The translations under genes and the position numbers were made by a program. A stretch of DNA of 64,000 bases, from positions 248,001 to 312,000 of the forward strand of contig NZ_ATUJ01000003.1 of the NCBI RefSeq assembly GCF_000420145.1, given 5' to 3'. The notes beneath the pieces were generated by a model. The model worked only from the letters and a program-made list of their open reading frames with translations. It was not told the DNA's origin and ran no database searches. This document shows positions 17,722-26,631 of the stretch, piece by piece (the stretch's first letter is position 1; the number at the start of each line of letters is the position of its first letter). This DNA comes from Paracoccus zeaxanthinifaciens ATCC 21588 (GTDB lineage: Bacteria > Pseudomonadota > Alphaproteobacteria > Rhodobacterales > Rhodobacteraceae).

Positions 17722-18056
17722 GCCGTGTTCCCGCCCGATGCGCAGCCCAGATCCGCGGCATTGGGCAGCACCAGCCATGCACCTTCGGCCCGCAGGCGCG
17801 CGGCAAAGCCCGGATCGTCCGACAGCGCGATTCCCGTGCCCGGAATGGTCCCGCTGCGCAGCAGCCCGCCGCCCGCACGCCAGGCGATATCCATCAGCCC
17901 CAGATCGCCCGCGCGGGGATCGGTGACGATCAGGAACTGGCCATCAACCCCAGGTCGTGTCACCTGCACCGTCACCAGAACGGCCAGAAGCACGAAACCA
18001 AGGCAAAGCGCCGGAAACCAATCGGGCATGGGGCTGCCGCCAGATACAATCCTCAT
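17718..18056 (-). CDS. Small single-pass membrane protein upstream of the hybrid kinase
   Basis: 112 residues from the ATG at 18056 (AGAAG eight bases upstream); an in-frame ATG nine codons later is also possible. One transmembrane helix (FPALCLGFVLLAVLVTVQV) is followed by about 80 residues, probably periplasmic, containing FLIVTDPRAGDLGLMDIAWRA and a single Cys. No domain is recognised. The 4-base overlap with the kinase suggests a coupled function such as ligand binding or modulation of the membrane-embedded sensor, which is an inference from position only. Confidence 0.75.
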   Translation of the reverse strand: MRIVSGGSPMPDWFPALCLGFVLLAVLVTVQVTRPGVDGQFLIVTDPRAGDLGLMDIAWRAGGGLLRSGTIPGTGIALSDDPGFAARLRAEGAWLVLPNAADLGCASGGNTA

Positions 18057-18234
18057 CCTGCACTTCTTTCGCATAGGTTGTAGGAACTGCATAGGCCAAG
18101 CATGGGCGCCGCGTCCCGTGCTGGATAGAATTCGAAAGAATCGCTTTTTACGAAAAGGTTTATCGTCCGCGACATTCTGCGCGCTTGCGATCACCCAAAG
18201 CCGGTTTCAGCATCGCGCGATGGAGAATGTCACC

Positions 18235-19398
18235 ATGACCGACTGGCCCGATACGCGACGGCGCGCGCGCGACATGCTGGATGCCTTCATCCCGCATGCG
18301 GGCGCCGAATATGCCCGGAATCGCGGCATGGACCTGGGGCCGGGATCGCATCGGCACGTGTCGCGCCTGTCGCCAGCGCTGCGGCACCGGCTGGTCACGG
18401 AACGCGAATGCATCGCCGCCGCGCTGGACGCCCACGGGCAACAGGCCGCCAAGTTCGTCGACGAGGTCTTCTGGCGCAGCTACTTCAAGGGCTGGCTGGA
18501 ACAGCGCCCGCAGGTCTGGACCGATGCCCGTCCGACCACCCTGCCCGACGACCGGACGCTGGATGCGATGCGGGGGCGGACCGGCATCGACTGCTTCGAC
18601 GCATGGGTACGCGAACTGGTCGCGACGGGATATCTGCACAACCATGCGCGGATGTGGTTCGCCTCGATCTGGATCTTCACGCTGCGGCTGGACTGGCGGC
18701 TGGGCGCGGATTTCTTCCTGCGCCACCTGCTGGACGGGGACGCGGCATCGAACACGCTGTCCTGGCGATGGGTCGCGGGCCTGCACAGCCAGGGCAAGTC
18801 CTATCGCGCGGATCCCGACAACATCGCGCGCTTCACCGATGGCCGCTTCCGCCCGACGGGCCTTGCGTCCGAGGCTCCGCCCCTGTCCGAGGGTGCGCCC
18901 CCGCCGCGCATCCCCCTGCCCCGCCCCGCGCCGCCCCTGCCCGAAATGCCCGCGGGCCTGCTGATCACGGCCGAGGATTGCCGCCCCGAGGATCACGCAT
19001 GGCCCTGCCCCATCAGCGGCGCGGCGACGCTTGCCGGCAGCCATCTGCGGTCCAGCGAACCCGTCGCGCCGATGGTCCGCGCGTTCGAGGAGGCCGCCCT
19101 TGCCGATGCCGCCCGTCGCCACGGCGGCCAAGTGACGGCACTGCACGCGGGCGATCCGCAGGTGCTGGTCGATTGGGCGGCGGATATCGGCGTGCGCCAG
19201 ATCGTGACGCCTTACGTGCCCGCAGGCCCCATGCGCGACTGGCTGGACGACGCTGCCCCGACGCTGGACCGTGCGGGCATCGTGCTGCGGCAGATGCGGC
19301 GCGACTGGGACGACCTTGTCTGGCCCCATGCGACGGCGGGCTATTTCAAGCTGAAGAAGAACATCCCCCGCATCCTTCAGGCGGCGGACCTGGGCTGA
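18235..19398 (+). CDS. Photolyase/cryptochrome-related FAD protein with reversed domain order
   Basis: 387 residues. Residues 1-225 match the photolyase FAD-binding helical domain: SRLSPALRHRL, FVDEVFWRSYFKGWLE, then TGYLHNHARMWFASIW, LDWRLGADFF and DGDAASNTLSWRWVAGL. After a proline-rich linker (about 225-240), residues 241-387 look like an alpha/beta domain: LLITAEDC, HGGQVTALHAGDPQVLVDWAADIG, IVTPYVPAGP, as in the N-terminal Rossmann domain of normal photolyases. So the usual order is swapped. GGAG nine bases before the ATG at 18235 supports this start. Whether it repairs DNA or senses light is unknown. Confidence 0.8.
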   Translation: MTDWPDTRRRARDMLDAFIPHAGAEYARNRGMDLGPGSHRHVSRLSPALRHRLVTERECIAAALDAHGQQAAKFVDEVFWRSYFKGWLEQRPQVWTDARPTTLPDDRTLDAMRGRTGIDCFDAWVRELVATGYLHNHARMWFASIWIFTLRLDWRLGADFFLRHLLDGDAASNTLSWRWVAGLHSQGKSYRADPDNIARFTDGRFRPTGLASEAPPLSEGAPPPRIPLPRPAPPLPEMPAGLLITAEDCRPEDHAWPCPISGAATLAGSHLRSSEPVAPMVRAFEEAALADAARRHGGQVTALHAGDPQVLVDWAADIGVRQIVTPYVPAGPMRDWLDDAAPTLDRAGIVLRQMRRDWDDLVWPHATAGYFKLKKNIPRILQAADLG

Positions 19399-19488
19399 GC
19401 CTGTCACCGTTCTGCCACGTCGCAAACGCCCGTTGCGCAAGGCTCGTCCCCGACGCATGGTCGCCCCGTTCGGCACGAAAGGAAGCCC

Positions 19489-20625
19489 ATGTCCCGACCC
19501 GGCACCCCATCGGAAGTCTTTCGCGTGTTCCTGCGGCTGGGTCTGACCTCGTTCGGGGGGCCCATCGCGCATCTGGGCAATTTCCGGGACGAGCTGGTGA
19601 CCCGCAGGCAATGGCTGGACGACCGCGCCTATGCCGACCTGGTCGCCCTGTGCCAGTTCCTGCCGGGTCCGGCCTCGAGCCAGGTCGGCTTCGCGCTTGG
19701 TCTGATGCGCGCGGGGTGGAGGGGCGCGGCGGCGGCGTTCCTGGCCTTCACCCTGCCCTCGGCCCTGATCCTTGCGATCTTCGCCATGGGCTGGGGCGCG
19801 GGGGGTGGCGCACTGACGGGGCTGAAGATCGTCGCCGTCGCCATCGTCGCGCAGGCGGTGCTGGGCATGTCGCGCAGTCTGTGCCCGGATCGCGAACGGG
19901 CGGCAATCGCGGTGGGGGCCGTCGCGATGCTGGCGCTGCTGCCGACGGCGGTGGGCATGATCGCGGCGATCCTCATGGGCGCGCTTGCCGGGCTTGCGCT
20001 GAACCGCGGCGAACCGAGCCCGGGGGGACATTCGCCCGCCATGCCGGTCACGCGTGGCCAGGCAAGGGCGGCGGCCATCGGCTTCGCACTGCTGCTTGCG
20101 CTGCCGCTGCTGATCGGATCGGGGCTGTTCACGGGCTTCTTCCGCGCAGGCGCGCTGGTCTTCGGCGGCGGGCATGTCGTGCTGCCACTGCTGGAACAGG
20201 CGACCGTCGGCAATGGCTGGCTGGGGCGGGACAGCTTCCTTGCGGGCTATGGCGCGGCGCAGGCGGTGCCGGGGCCGCTGTTCACCTTCGCGGCCTATCT
20301 GGGCGCGGCGATCGACGGGATCCCCGGCGCGGCCATCGCGCTAGGCGCGATCTTCCTGCCGGGCTTCCTGATCCTGGTGGCCGCGCTGCCGCATTGGGAC
20401 CGGCTGCGTCGGGCACCCCGCGCGCAATCGGCGATGCAGGGCGCGAATGCCGCGGTCGTCGGCATCCTGGGGGCCGCGCTCTATGATCCGGTCTTTACGG
20501 GGGCCATCGGCGGGATGGGCGATTTCGCGCTGGCCCTTGCGGGCTTCGTCGCGCTGGTCTCGTGGCGGATGCCGCCCTGGACGGTCGTCGCCGCCAGCGC
20601 GCTGCTGGGCGCGGTGATCGCCTAG
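19489..20625 (+). CDS. chrA: Chromate transporter, CHR family
   Basis: 378-residue inner-membrane protein, the two-domain (long) form of CHR. Each half carries the signature: FLRLGLTSFGGPIAHLG with CQFLPGPASSQ in the N-half and FFRAGALVFGGGHVVLPLL with AAQAVPGPLFTFAAYLGA in the C-half, so it is a duplicated fold of about ten helices. It is thought to export chromate with proton or sulfate exchange. AAAGGAAG precedes the ATG. No chrB regulator is next to it, so the physiological anion is not certain. Convergent 4-base overlap with yitT. Confidence 0.92.
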   Translation: MSRPGTPSEVFRVFLRLGLTSFGGPIAHLGNFRDELVTRRQWLDDRAYADLVALCQFLPGPASSQVGFALGLMRAGWRGAAAAFLAFTLPSALILAIFAMGWGAGGGALTGLKIVAVAIVAQAVLGMSRSLCPDRERAAIAVGAVAMLALLPTAVGMIAAILMGALAGLALNRGEPSPGGHSPAMPVTRGQARAAAIGFALLLALPLLIGSGLFTGFFRAGALVFGGGHVVLPLLEQATVGNGWLGRDSFLAGYGAAQAVPGPLFTFAAYLGAAIDGIPGAAIALGAIFLPGFLILVAALPHWDRLRRAPRAQSAMQGANAAVVGILGAALYDPVFTGAIGGMGDFALALAGFVALVSWRMPPWTVVAASALLGAVIA

Positions 20626-21218
20626 GGCTGCGCAGGCGTCGGCAGGCGGAAGTTCCAGGCGATCAGAAGGTTCAGGATCACCGCGCCGACCAGCGACCAC
20701 AGGAACTGGTCCAGCGGCAGCACGAAGGCCGCCATCCCGAAGATCACGGCATCGAAGCCCATCTGCACCCAGCCCGCCTTGATGCCGCGCGTCTCCTGCA
20801 GCCACAGCGCCAGGATGCCGATCCCGCCTGCGCTGGCCTTGTGGCGGAACAGCGCGATCAGGCCGATGGCGATGCAGCAGCCCGCAAGGATCGCGCCCAA
20901 CGGCACCGGCAGCGTCTGGAAGGTGATCAGCCGCCCCAGCAGCGGCGACAGCGTGGATATGCCCGCGACCGCGATCAGCGTGCGGATCGTGAAGGCCGGG
21001 CCGCGCTTGCGCCAGGCCAGCACGTAGAAGGGCAGGTTCAGCGCGAAGAAGGCCAGCCCGAAGGACAGCGGCGTGGCGAATGACGCCAGCACCGACAGCC
21101 CCGCAAGCTGGCCCGTGACCAGTCCGCAGGATTCGAGGAACAGCACGCCGAGGCTTGTCATCACGATCCCGAAGGCGATGCCCTGGACATCGTGAAACTG
21201 TTCCATCCTGCGGCTCAT
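20622..21218 (-). CDS. YitT family membrane protein
   Basis: 198 residues, about five transmembrane helices: FGIVMTSLGVLFLESCGLVTGQLAG, FGLAFFALNLPFYVLAWRKRG, and a C-terminal MGFDAVIFGMAAFVLPLDQFLWSLVGAVILNLLIAW region broken by short loops. GASAGGIGIL-like motif (KASAGGIGILALWLQ) is typical. The family has no settled function; this one lacks the C-terminal DUF2179 domain of Bacillus YitT. Confidence 0.85.
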   Translation of the reverse strand: MSRRMEQFHDVQGIAFGIVMTSLGVLFLESCGLVTGQLAGLSVLASFATPLSFGLAFFALNLPFYVLAWRKRGPAFTIRTLIAVAGISTLSPLLGRLITFQTLPVPLGAILAGCCIAIGLIALFRHKASAGGIGILALWLQETRGIKAGWVQMGFDAVIFGMAAFVLPLDQFLWSLVGAVILNLLIAWNFRLPTPAQP

Positions 21219-21287
21219 GCGGCATCCCCCTGCATCGGTTCTGCCGCCTTCTATCGGCCCTGCCCGCGTCCTTGCAAGACGCAGCCG

Positions 21288-21779
21288 TCAGTCGTAGGCG
21301 CCGGCCGAGTAGGTCAGCTCGTAGCTGTGGCTGTAGAGCTCGAAGACGATGCCGAACGGATCCTCGACATAGACCATGCGATAGGGCTTCTCGCCGGGGA
21401 AGTATTCGCGGATGGGCATGCGCTGACGGCCGCCCGCCGCGACGATCTTCGCGGTCAGTCCCTCGACGTCGGGGTCCTGGATGGCGAAGTGGAACGTGCC
21501 GTGGCGGCGGAAGTCCAGGTTCTCCTCGGGGGGGCGGTTGCCGTCGAACTCGAACAGTTCCAGGCCGATCCGGTCCGAGGTCGCCAGATGCGCGATGCGC
21601 AGGCGGTTCCAGCCCGCGCCCAGCACGTCGGTGCACATGATGCCGATGTCGCTGTCATCCTCGACCACCTCGGTCGGGCCCATGATGACATAGAGACCCA
21701 GCACGTCGCGATAGAATTCGACGGCCTTGTCGAGGTCGGGAACCGAGAGGCCGATATGGCTGAAGCTGCGAGGATACAT
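21288..21779 (-). CDS. VOC family (glyoxalase/extradiol dioxygenase fold) protein
   Basis: 163 residues, two beta-alpha-beta-beta-beta units: SHIGLSVPDLDKAVEFYRDVLG opens the first (metal His at SHIG), and THFHFAIQDP-like HGTFHFAIQDPDVEGL the second; the last ligand is probably the Glu in DPFGIVFELYSH. Likely a metal-dependent lyase or dioxygenase on a small aromatic or aldehyde; no closer call is possible. It is divergent from a LysR gene, which is the usual sign of control by that regulator. Confidence 0.88.
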   Translation of the reverse strand: MYPRSFSHIGLSVPDLDKAVEFYRDVLGLYVIMGPTEVVEDDSDIGIMCTDVLGAGWNRLRIAHLATSDRIGLELFEFDGNRPPEENLDFRRHGTFHFAIQDPDVEGLTAKIVAAGGRQRMPIREYFPGEKPYRMVYVEDPFGIVFELYSHSYELTYSAGAYD

Positions 21780-21913
21780 GATCGCTCCTTTCGTGTGATT
21801 GGTCCGGATCGCGATGCGACACGGCGCCTGATGCGTTCTGGGATGGAAATGGACTTGAACTGCGCGAACATCAAATTAGCATTCGTCGCATTATTCATAA
21901 CGATACGTTTGCC
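21780..21913. promoter_or_regulatory. Divergent VOC / LysR promoter region
   Basis: 134 bases, unusually AT-rich at the LysR end. TTAT-TC-ATAA at 21891-21900 is a short inverted repeat lying 13 bases before the LysR ATG. On the minus strand TTATGA-N16-TAATTT is a possible promoter for the VOC gene that overlaps this repeat, as expected if the LysR protein both represses itself and controls its neighbour. Confidence 0.35.
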
Positions 21914-22852
21914 ATGCTGAACGCGACCTGGCTCGAGACCTTTCGCATCCTGTGCCGCACCGGCAGCGCGACCCGCGCCGCGCGGGCGCTGAACATGACG
22001 CAGCCCGGCGTCTCGCAGCATCTGCGCAAGCTGGAAGGTCAGGTCGGGGCCGAGCTGGTCCTGCGGCAGGGCAAGGGGTTCGTTCCGACCGAGGCGGGCC
22101 GCGCCCTGCGCGACCTTGCCGAGGCCCGCCACGACGAGGAACGCGCCCTGCGCGACAGGCTGCGCGGCGACGACCCCGACCGGGGCGGCATGGCGATCGC
22201 CTGCTCGGGCAGCTTCGCGCTGATGCTGGGACCGCGCCTGATCGCCCATGCGGCCCCCCGCCCCGACCTGTCCGTCACGCTCGAGGCCGCCCCGCAGCGC
22301 AGCATCGTCGAGGGCGTGCTATCCGGACGCTTCGACCTGGGGGTGCTGCATGCCGATCCGGCCCATTCCCGGATCGAGGCGCAGCCCATCGGCCAGGAGG
22401 AGCTGTGCCTGATCCTGCCGCGCGACGCGTCGATCCCGGGGGGCATCGACGATCTGCAGGAACGCGGGCTCGTCGGGCATCCGGATGCCGCGATGCTGGC
22501 GGACCTGCTGCTGGGGCCGAACTTCGTCGATCATCCGGGCGGCGACAGGCTGCGCCAGCGGATGCATGTGAACCAGATCGGCCAGATCCCCCTGCCGGTG
22601 GCGCAGGGGATCGGCTGGACCATCCTGCCCCGCAGCGGCATCGACGGCAGTTCCAGCCGCGACCGGCTGGCGATCTGCCCCCTGCCGGTCCCCGTGCACC
22701 AGCCGCTATGGCTGATCGGGCTGGCGGGGCGTCAGCGGCCCAGCCGGCTGGCAGTGGCGGAAGGGATCATCCGCGACACCGCCGCGCTGCTGGATCAGAC
22801 CGTGTCCAGATACAGCTCGACCGTCTCCTCGTCCGACAGCTCGGACATGTAG
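21914..22852 (+). CDS. LysR family transcriptional regulator
   Basis: 312 residues. N-terminal winged helix: TWLETFRILCRTGSATRAARALNMTQPGVSQHLRKLE, the standard LysR reading head, then a linker helix and a periplasmic-binding-like effector domain (SGRFDLGVLHADP, HVNQIGQIPLPVAQG). The effector is not predictable. Likely regulates the divergent VOC gene. Its last 58 bases overlap the 3' end of the convergent glutamine-synthetase-like gene; the SSDSSDM tail in this overlap is low-complexity and may be a late read-through addition. Confidence 0.93.
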   Translation: MLNATWLETFRILCRTGSATRAARALNMTQPGVSQHLRKLEGQVGAELVLRQGKGFVPTEAGRALRDLAEARHDEERALRDRLRGDDPDRGGMAIACSGSFALMLGPRLIAHAAPRPDLSVTLEAAPQRSIVEGVLSGRFDLGVLHADPAHSRIEAQPIGQEELCLILPRDASIPGGIDDLQERGLVGHPDAAMLADLLLGPNFVDHPGGDRLRQRMHVNQIGQIPLPVAQGIGWTILPRSGIDGSSSRDRLAICPLPVPVHQPLWLIGLAGRQRPSRLAVAEGIIRDTAALLDQTVSRYSSTVSSSDSSDM

Positions 22853-24126
22853 AACAGTTCCTGCCGCTTGGTCATGAGATAGTTGTCGATCAGGTGCTGC
22901 GGGAAGATGCGCCGCATCTCGGGGCATTCGGCAAAGGCCTCGATCGCGGAACCCCAATCGGTGGGAAGCTGCTCGAGGTTCTTGTCATAGGCGTTGCCGG
23001 TGAAGGGCGCGGGCGCCTCGAGCCGGTCTTCCAAGCCGTTCAGAGCGGCCCCCAGGATCGCCGCGATGGTCAGATAGGGGTTCACGTCGCCCCCGGCCAC
23101 GCGATGCTCGATCCGGCGGGCCTTCGGCCCCGAGGACGGGATGCGGATCGCCGCGGTCCGGTTCTCGTAGGCCCAGCCGATGCCGGTGGGCGCATGGGCG
23201 TTCGGCACCAGGCGGTCGTAGCTGTTCTCGTGCGGGGCGAACAGCAGCGTCGATCCGGGCATGGCGCGCAGGCAGCCCGCGACGGCGTGGCGCAGCTGGT
23301 CGGTGCCGCGCTCGGTCCCGTCGTCGAAGATGTTGCGACCGTCCTTGTCCAGGACCGAGAAATGCATGTGCATCCCGTTGCCGGTGAACGCCTCGTAGGG
23401 CTTGGCCATGAAGCTGGCGGCAAAGCCGTAGCTGCGGGCGATCCCCTTGACCAGCATCTTGAACAGCCAGGTGTCGTCGGCGGCCTTCAGCGGATCGGCC
23501 TGGTGCATCAGGTTGATCTCGAACTGGCCCAGCCCGGCCTCGGAGATGGCGGTATCGGCGGGGATGTCCATCGATTCGCAGGCTTCGTAAAGCTGCGTGA
23601 AGAACTGATCGAAGGCATCCAGCGCGCGCAGGCTCAGGACCTCGCCCCCCGTGCGGCGCTTGCCGGAACGGGGGCTGGGGGGCACGCGCAGCTGGCGGCC
23701 GCTGTCGTCGATCAGGAAGAATTCAAGCTCGGTCGCGACGACGGGCACAAGGCCCGCAGCCTCGTAGCGTTCGACCACGCGGGCCAGCGCCTGGCGGGGA
23801 TCGCCCTCGTAGGCGCGCCCATCGGGATGGAACATCCACAAGGGCAGCAGCGCGGTCGGCGCGTCCAGCCAGGGCATCGGCAGGAAGCCGCGTTCCGTCG
23901 GCATCAGCAGCCCGTCGGGATCGCCGGATTCGAAGACCAGCGGGCTGTCCTCGACATCCTCGCCCCAGATGTCCAGGTTCAGCACCGAGAAGGGAAACTT
24001 GGTCCCCTCCTCCATCAGCTTGCCGGCATAACGCGCGGCGAGGCGCTTGCCGCGCGCCACCCCGTTCAGATCTGCAGCCGCGACGCGGATCGTCTTGACT
24101 TCGGGGTGTTCACGCAACCATTCCAT
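22795..24126 (-). CDS. Glutamine-synthetase family protein (gamma-glutamyl-amine ligase-like)
   Basis: 443 residues; a second GS paralogue of the window. KTIRVAAADLNGVARGKRL is the N-terminal GS beta-grasp, TELEFFLID and LGQFEINLMHQ are metal motifs, GNGMHMHFSV binds nucleotide, and PSSGPKARRIEHRVAGGDVNPY is the substrate-Arg region. It differs clearly from the copy at 11707-13062. As the last gene of a polar-amino-acid ABC operon it probably glutamylates or amidates the imported compound. Three bases separate it from the permease stop. Confidence 0.88.
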   Translation of the reverse strand: MEWLREHPEVKTIRVAAADLNGVARGKRLAARYAGKLMEEGTKFPFSVLNLDIWGEDVEDSPLVFESGDPDGLLMPTERGFLPMPWLDAPTALLPLWMFHPDGRAYEGDPRQALARVVERYEAAGLVPVVATELEFFLIDDSGRQLRVPPSPRSGKRRTGGEVLSLRALDAFDQFFTQLYEACESMDIPADTAISEAGLGQFEINLMHQADPLKAADDTWLFKMLVKGIARSYGFAASFMAKPYEAFTGNGMHMHFSVLDKDGRNIFDDGTERGTDQLRHAVAGCLRAMPGSTLLFAPHENSYDRLVPNAHAPTGIGWAYENRTAAIRIPSSGPKARRIEHRVAGGDVNPYLTIAAILGAALNGLEDRLEAPAPFTGNAYDKNLEQLPTDWGSAIEAFAECPEMRRIFPQHLIDNYLMTKRQELFYMSELSDEETVELYLDTV

Positions 24127-24129
24127 GGA

Positions 24130-24954
24130 TCATCTCACCAGCTGGGGCCTGTACCTGACGCGCCCGCCCTGCCCCGGAAGATGTCGGTTCAGGCGCTTGT
24201 TCACACTGCCGAAAAGCCAGATCAGCAGCAAGGTGGCGACGATGAAATACCCGGCCGCCACCGGATAGGCCACGAAGGGGTTGAAGGTGCGGTCCGCGAA
24301 ATAGTTCGCATAGTACAGCGCGTCGCCCCGCTGCTGGAATGCCGGGAAGCCCGAGAAGTAGACCAGCGTCGTGGCGTGGAACAGGAAGATCGCCTCGTTG
24401 GTGTAGGCGGGCCAGGCCAGGCGCAGCATGGTGGGCCAGGTGATGCGGCGGAACCGCGACCAGCCCGCAAGGCCATAGGCGTCGGCGGCCTCGATATCGC
24501 CCTTGGGGACCGACATCAGCGCGCCGTGGAAGATCTGTGCGGAATAGGCCGAGGTGTTCAGGATCAGCACGATCAGCGCCCCTGCCCAGGCCTTGGTCAG
24601 CCAGCTGGTCGCGACGGTGAACCCGAAGATCTCGATCCCCGCGCGGGGCAGCATGACCAGCGCCTCGTAAGCCAGAAAGAACTGGATGAACAGCGGGCTG
24701 CCGCGGAACACGAAGATGAACCCGTCGGCCAGCTTGCGCAGCAGGGTGTTGCGACCGGCCCGCGCGACCGCCAGCCCCGTCGCGATGAAGAAGCCGACGA
24801 ACAGCGCCAGCACCGCGAAATACAGGTTCCAGATCAGGCCCGAGCCGATCAGCACGACCTGCTGGCACAGGTCGAAATCCGATCGCGGCAGCAGGCGTTC
24901 GCCCATGCCGATGGATCGCAGGGCATAGTTCGAGAAGGTTTCGGCGCAGGTCAT
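24130..24954 (-). CDS. Polar amino acid ABC permease (HisM/ArtM type)
   Basis: 274 residues, inner membrane. FFIATGLAVARAG and FIFVFRGSPLFIQFFLAYEAL are the first helices with the family's RGSPL motif; the EAA loop is DIEAADAYGLAGWSRFRRITWPTM. Start at 24954 (ATGA overlap with the other permease). ABC importers of this group move basic amino acids, opines or related cations, which suits a GS-like partner. Confidence 0.92.
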   Translation of the reverse strand: MTCAETFSNYALRSIGMGERLLPRSDFDLCQQVVLIGSGLIWNLYFAVLALFVGFFIATGLAVARAGRNTLLRKLADGFIFVFRGSPLFIQFFLAYEALVMLPRAGIEIFGFTVATSWLTKAWAGALIVLILNTSAYSAQIFHGALMSVPKGDIEAADAYGLAGWSRFRRITWPTMLRLAWPAYTNEAIFLFHATTLVYFSGFPAFQQRGDALYYANYFADRTFNPFVAYPVAAGYFIVATLLLIWLFGSVNKRLNRHLPGQGGRVRYRPQLVR

Positions 24955-25829
24955 GCGGCCCCCTTGCGCAGGGCTTCGCCCGCAAGCGTCGCCTGACCCG
25001 CCGACAGGCGGCGCGTCAGCCGCCCGATGATACGCTCGGACCCCCAGGTCATCAGAAGATAGAAGACCAGGATCGCGAAGAAATAGTACAGCCGCCAGTC
25101 GGGATGCGGATAGGTGAAGGCGCTGGTCTTGGCCCCGCCCAGTTCGCGCGCCCAGTAGACGATGTCCTCGACCCCCAGCAGGAACAGCAGCGGCGTGGCC
25201 TTGATCAGGATCATCCACAGGTTCGACAGGCCGGGAATGGCATAGGTCCACATCTGCGGAATCAGGATGCGGCGGCTGACCTGGCGCTGCGTCAGGCCGT
25301 AGGCCTCGGCGGTTTCAAGCTGCGCGCGGGGGACGGCACGCATCGCGCCCGCCAGCACGTTCGCCGCGAAGGCACCGAACACCACCGCGAAGGCCATCAC
25401 CGCCAGCGCGAAGCCATAGACCTCGTGGACCCATTGCGGATCGGTCGAGAGCGGCAGCTTGGCCGCGGCGCAGACGACGAAATCGTTGCCCTGCCGGATC
25501 GGCGCGTCGCTGTCGCACAGCGCCTTGTGGCGCAGCCATTCCAGCCCCTGATCGACCGCGATGGGCACGAACAGGAAGAACAGGATGTCGGGCACACCCC
25601 GCACCATCGAGGTATAGAGCCAGCCGAACCAGCGCAGCGGCGCGATCCGCGACCGCGAGGCCAGCGCGCCCCCGAAGCCGAAGGCCAGCGCCAGCGGCGC
25701 GGTGATCGCCAGCAGCAGCAGCACGGTGCCGAAGCTGGCATAGAACATCATGTGCTTGCCCGATGTGAGGTAACACATCAGCCAAGGCAGCCCCTCGAGC
25801 AGGGCGGGATCGGCGCATCGGGCAAGCAT
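24951..25829 (-). CDS. Polar amino acid ABC permease (HisQ/ArtQ type)
   Basis: 292 residues. Membrane helices include MFYASFGTVLLLLAITAPLALAFGFG and MVRGVPDILFFLFVPI, and the EAA loop is QLETAEAYGLTQRQVSRRILIPQM. A periplasmic insert of about 40 residues containing two Cys (ALCDSDAPIRQ...VVCAAAK) lies between helices and is longer than in E. coli HisQ. Pairs with the overlapping second permease. Confidence 0.92.
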   Translation of the reverse strand: MLARCADPALLEGLPWLMCYLTSGKHMMFYASFGTVLLLLAITAPLALAFGFGGALASRSRIAPLRWFGWLYTSMVRGVPDILFFLFVPIAVDQGLEWLRHKALCDSDAPIRQGNDFVVCAAAKLPLSTDPQWVHEVYGFALAVMAFAVVFGAFAANVLAGAMRAVPRAQLETAEAYGLTQRQVSRRILIPQMWTYAIPGLSNLWMILIKATPLLFLLGVEDIVYWARELGGAKTSAFTYPHPDWRLYYFFAILVFYLLMTWGSERIIGRLTRRLSAGQATLAGEALRKGAA

Positions 25830-25845
25830 CCTGGGTCTTCCTTCA

Positions 25846-25867
25846 GGCCGCCCGCGAAGGGGCGGCC
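25846..25867 (-). other. Hairpin between binding-protein and permease genes
   Basis: Perfect 8-base arms GGCCGCCC/GGGCGGCC with a 6-base loop sit in the 48-base gap after the binding-protein stop. No T run follows, so rather than ending transcription fully it may protect the upstream mRNA or trim readthrough, giving more binding protein than permease. Confidence 0.55.
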
Positions 25868-25877
25868 ATCGCTTGGA

Positions 25878-26603
25878 TCATTCGTAGACGGTGGCGTCTT
25901 CGCCAAGCCACTTCTTGATCAGTTCGTTGATGGTGCCATCTTCCTTCAGCTCGGTGATGACGGCGTCCAGCTTCTCGCGCAGCTCGGCGTCGGACTGGCG
26001 CAGGCCGATGCCGATGCCGTTGCCCAGCGCCACGTCCTCGCCCACGAAGACCAGCGCGCCCGAGGATTCCTCGACATGCGGGGTCAGGACGTCCTTGTCG
26101 GCCAGCACCGCGTCGGCCTCGCCGTTGCGGACGGCGGCCAGCGTGTCGTCGAGCGTGGCGTATTCAAGCAGCGTCGCGCCGCTTTCGGACACGTGGCCCG
26201 CCTGGATGGTGCCCGCCTGCGCGGCGACGATGGCGGTCGCGGGGTCGATGTCGTCCGACAGCGCCACATAGGCCGAGGCGATCGGCGGGATGTAGTTCTG
26301 CGTGAACGAGATCACCTCCTCGCGCTCTTCGGTGATGCTCATGCCGGCCATGATGGTGTCGTAGTTGCCCGACACCAGGTTCGGGATGATCGAATCCCAG
26401 TCGTTGGTGACCCAGGTGCAGTCCAGCTCGGCGCGCTCGCAGACGATATCGCCCAGCTCGCGCTCGAAGCCGTCGACCTCGCCGGAATCGTTGATGAAGT
26501 TGTACGGAGGATAGGCGCCCTCGGTGCCCATGCGCAGCGTCTCGGCCGAGGCCGCGCCAGCACCCATCGCAAGGATCGCGGCGGTCAGTACGATCTTCTT
26601 CAT
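25878..26603 (-). CDS. Periplasmic amino-acid-binding protein of ABC importer
   Basis: 241 residues. Signal peptide [19 protein letters not shown] (cleavage before ETLRMG). The family-3 solute-binding pattern follows: [51 protein letters not shown], and [10 protein letters not shown]. The [17 protein letters not shown] segment has two Cys that can form the usual disulfide. The acidic binding face suits a basic amino acid or opine. The TTCTCCC-side GGAG is within normal spacing of the ATG at 26603. Confidence 0.93.
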   Translation of the reverse strand: MKKIVLTAAILAMGAGAASAETLRMGTEGAYPPYNFINDSGEVDGFERELGDIVCERAELDCTWVTNDWDSIIPNLVSGNYDTIMAGMSITEEREEVISFTQNYIPPIASAYVALSDDIDPATAIVAAQAGTIQAGHVSESGATLLEYATLDDTLAAVRNGEADAVLADKDVLTPHVEESSGALVFVGEDVALGNGIGIGLRQSDAELREKLDAVITELKEDGTINELIKKWLGEDATVYE

Positions 26604-26631
26604 TCGTCTTTCTCCCGTTGGTTTTATTCGT

